Source of the DNA: Hordeum vulgare subsp. vulgare
Lineage: Eukaryota; Streptophyta; Magnoliopsida; Poales; Poaceae
NCBI RefSeq assembly: GCF_904849725.1
Contig: NC_058524.1
Coordinates: 512,848,263 to 512,912,262 of the forward strand
Reading direction: 5' to 3'
DNA length: 64,000 bases
This document shows, piece by piece, positions 63,779 through 64,000 of this stretch (positions are counted from its first letter, which is position 1; every line of letters begins with the position of its first letter). The notes under the pieces are model-generated. The model worked only from the letters and a program-made list of their open reading frames with translations, was not told the DNA's origin and did no database searches. Both the position numbers and the translations under genes were made by a program.

Positions 63779-64000
63779 GTCGTGGGTATAAGTCTGACAG
63801 TAGATGTATAGGGTACGAAAGGATGGGCAGAGCCTTAGCTACGGCGAGGTTGTATGAGTTCAGGCCCCTCTACGGTGGAGGTAAAAGCCCTACATCTCAG
63901 TGCTCTTGAGACCTTGATGTCGAGTGGAATATGGATTACAGTGAATTGCCAACCCCTGCACCAGTACGAAAGGGCGGCTTATATAGAGTGCGTTGCCCTC
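63779..64000. mobile_element. Start of another LTR-type element, cut by window end
   Basis: From about 63779 the sequence no longer matches element F's gag. It reads TGTCGTGGGTATAAGTCTGA, a plausible LTR start, and contains a TATATA box at about 63979-63985 in GGCTTATATAGAGTGCG. The family is not identified; the other end is outside the window. Confidence 0.5.

Noticed and set aside
1..64000. tRNA genes near the tRNA-like motifs
   Set aside because: All tRNA-Asp and tRNA-Met matches are 12-18 base primer binding sites next to LTRs; no full cloverleaf was seen.

Overview
This is nuclear DNA of a large-genome grass, almost certainly Triticeae (wheat, Aegilops, barley or rye group). I see no host gene, rRNA, tRNA, CRISPR array or prokaryotic feature. 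Nearly every base belongs to a transposable element, and the elements are nested. The organism call rests on LTR ends starting TGATACGTC, tRNA-Asp primer sites, CACTA elements with TTTGCCGTCTGC subterminal repeats, Harbinger elements of the 'ctccaac' type, and a Copia LTR rich in AGCGGTAGTACCGCT. Family names are recalled from memory and were not checked against a database.

Layout. 1-553 is the end of a CACTA transposon. 554-15457 is an Athila/Sabrina-like Gypsy element on the minus strand, with gag, protease, RT, RNase H, integrase and a third ORF, all inactivated. Its 5' LTR is split by a complete non-autonomous Gypsy element, C (6773-14069, TSD ATGGT). 15458-15721 is a second CACTA fragment. 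A LINE-like remnant (15722-17012, 35713-36457 and 55308-55557) is opened twice. The first insertion is element E (17013-35707, TSD CTTGC), a Gypsy element with an intact gag-protease ORF, which itself holds Copia element G (19081-29515, TSD CTAGG). The second is element H (36458-55302, TSD CGACG), a 4.1-4.25 kb-LTR element, one of whose LTRs holds element D (40036-47252, TSD AAAAC). Then follow an RNase-H-like fragment, two abutting PIF/Harbinger elements (55834-58106), element F (58107 to about 63778) and the start of another LTR at the right edge.

How the parts work together. C, D, E and F are related non-autonomous Gypsy elements. They have similar LTRs, a tRNA-Asp primer site where it is visible, a gag and/or protease reading frame without reverse transcriptase, and the same string of non-coding modules. 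They presumably depended on full Gypsy elements such as the one at 554-15457. G has a Copia gag but no pol. H has no gag or pol. Instead it carries two divergent copies of one uncharacterised small protein gene and, on the opposite strand, a compact TATA-ORF-AATAAA unit for a 53-residue membrane peptide.

The most interesting signals are four. First, a GC-rich hairpin with fixed outer arms (CCACAAGCC/GGCTTGTGG) and changing inner stems lies 33-36 bp upstream of the TATA box in four different LTR types. Second, H carries the gene set just described. Third, several short modules recur in the non-coding interiors of C, D, E and F. Fourth, the Sabrina-like element appears to hold an internal promoter made from a copy of its own U3.
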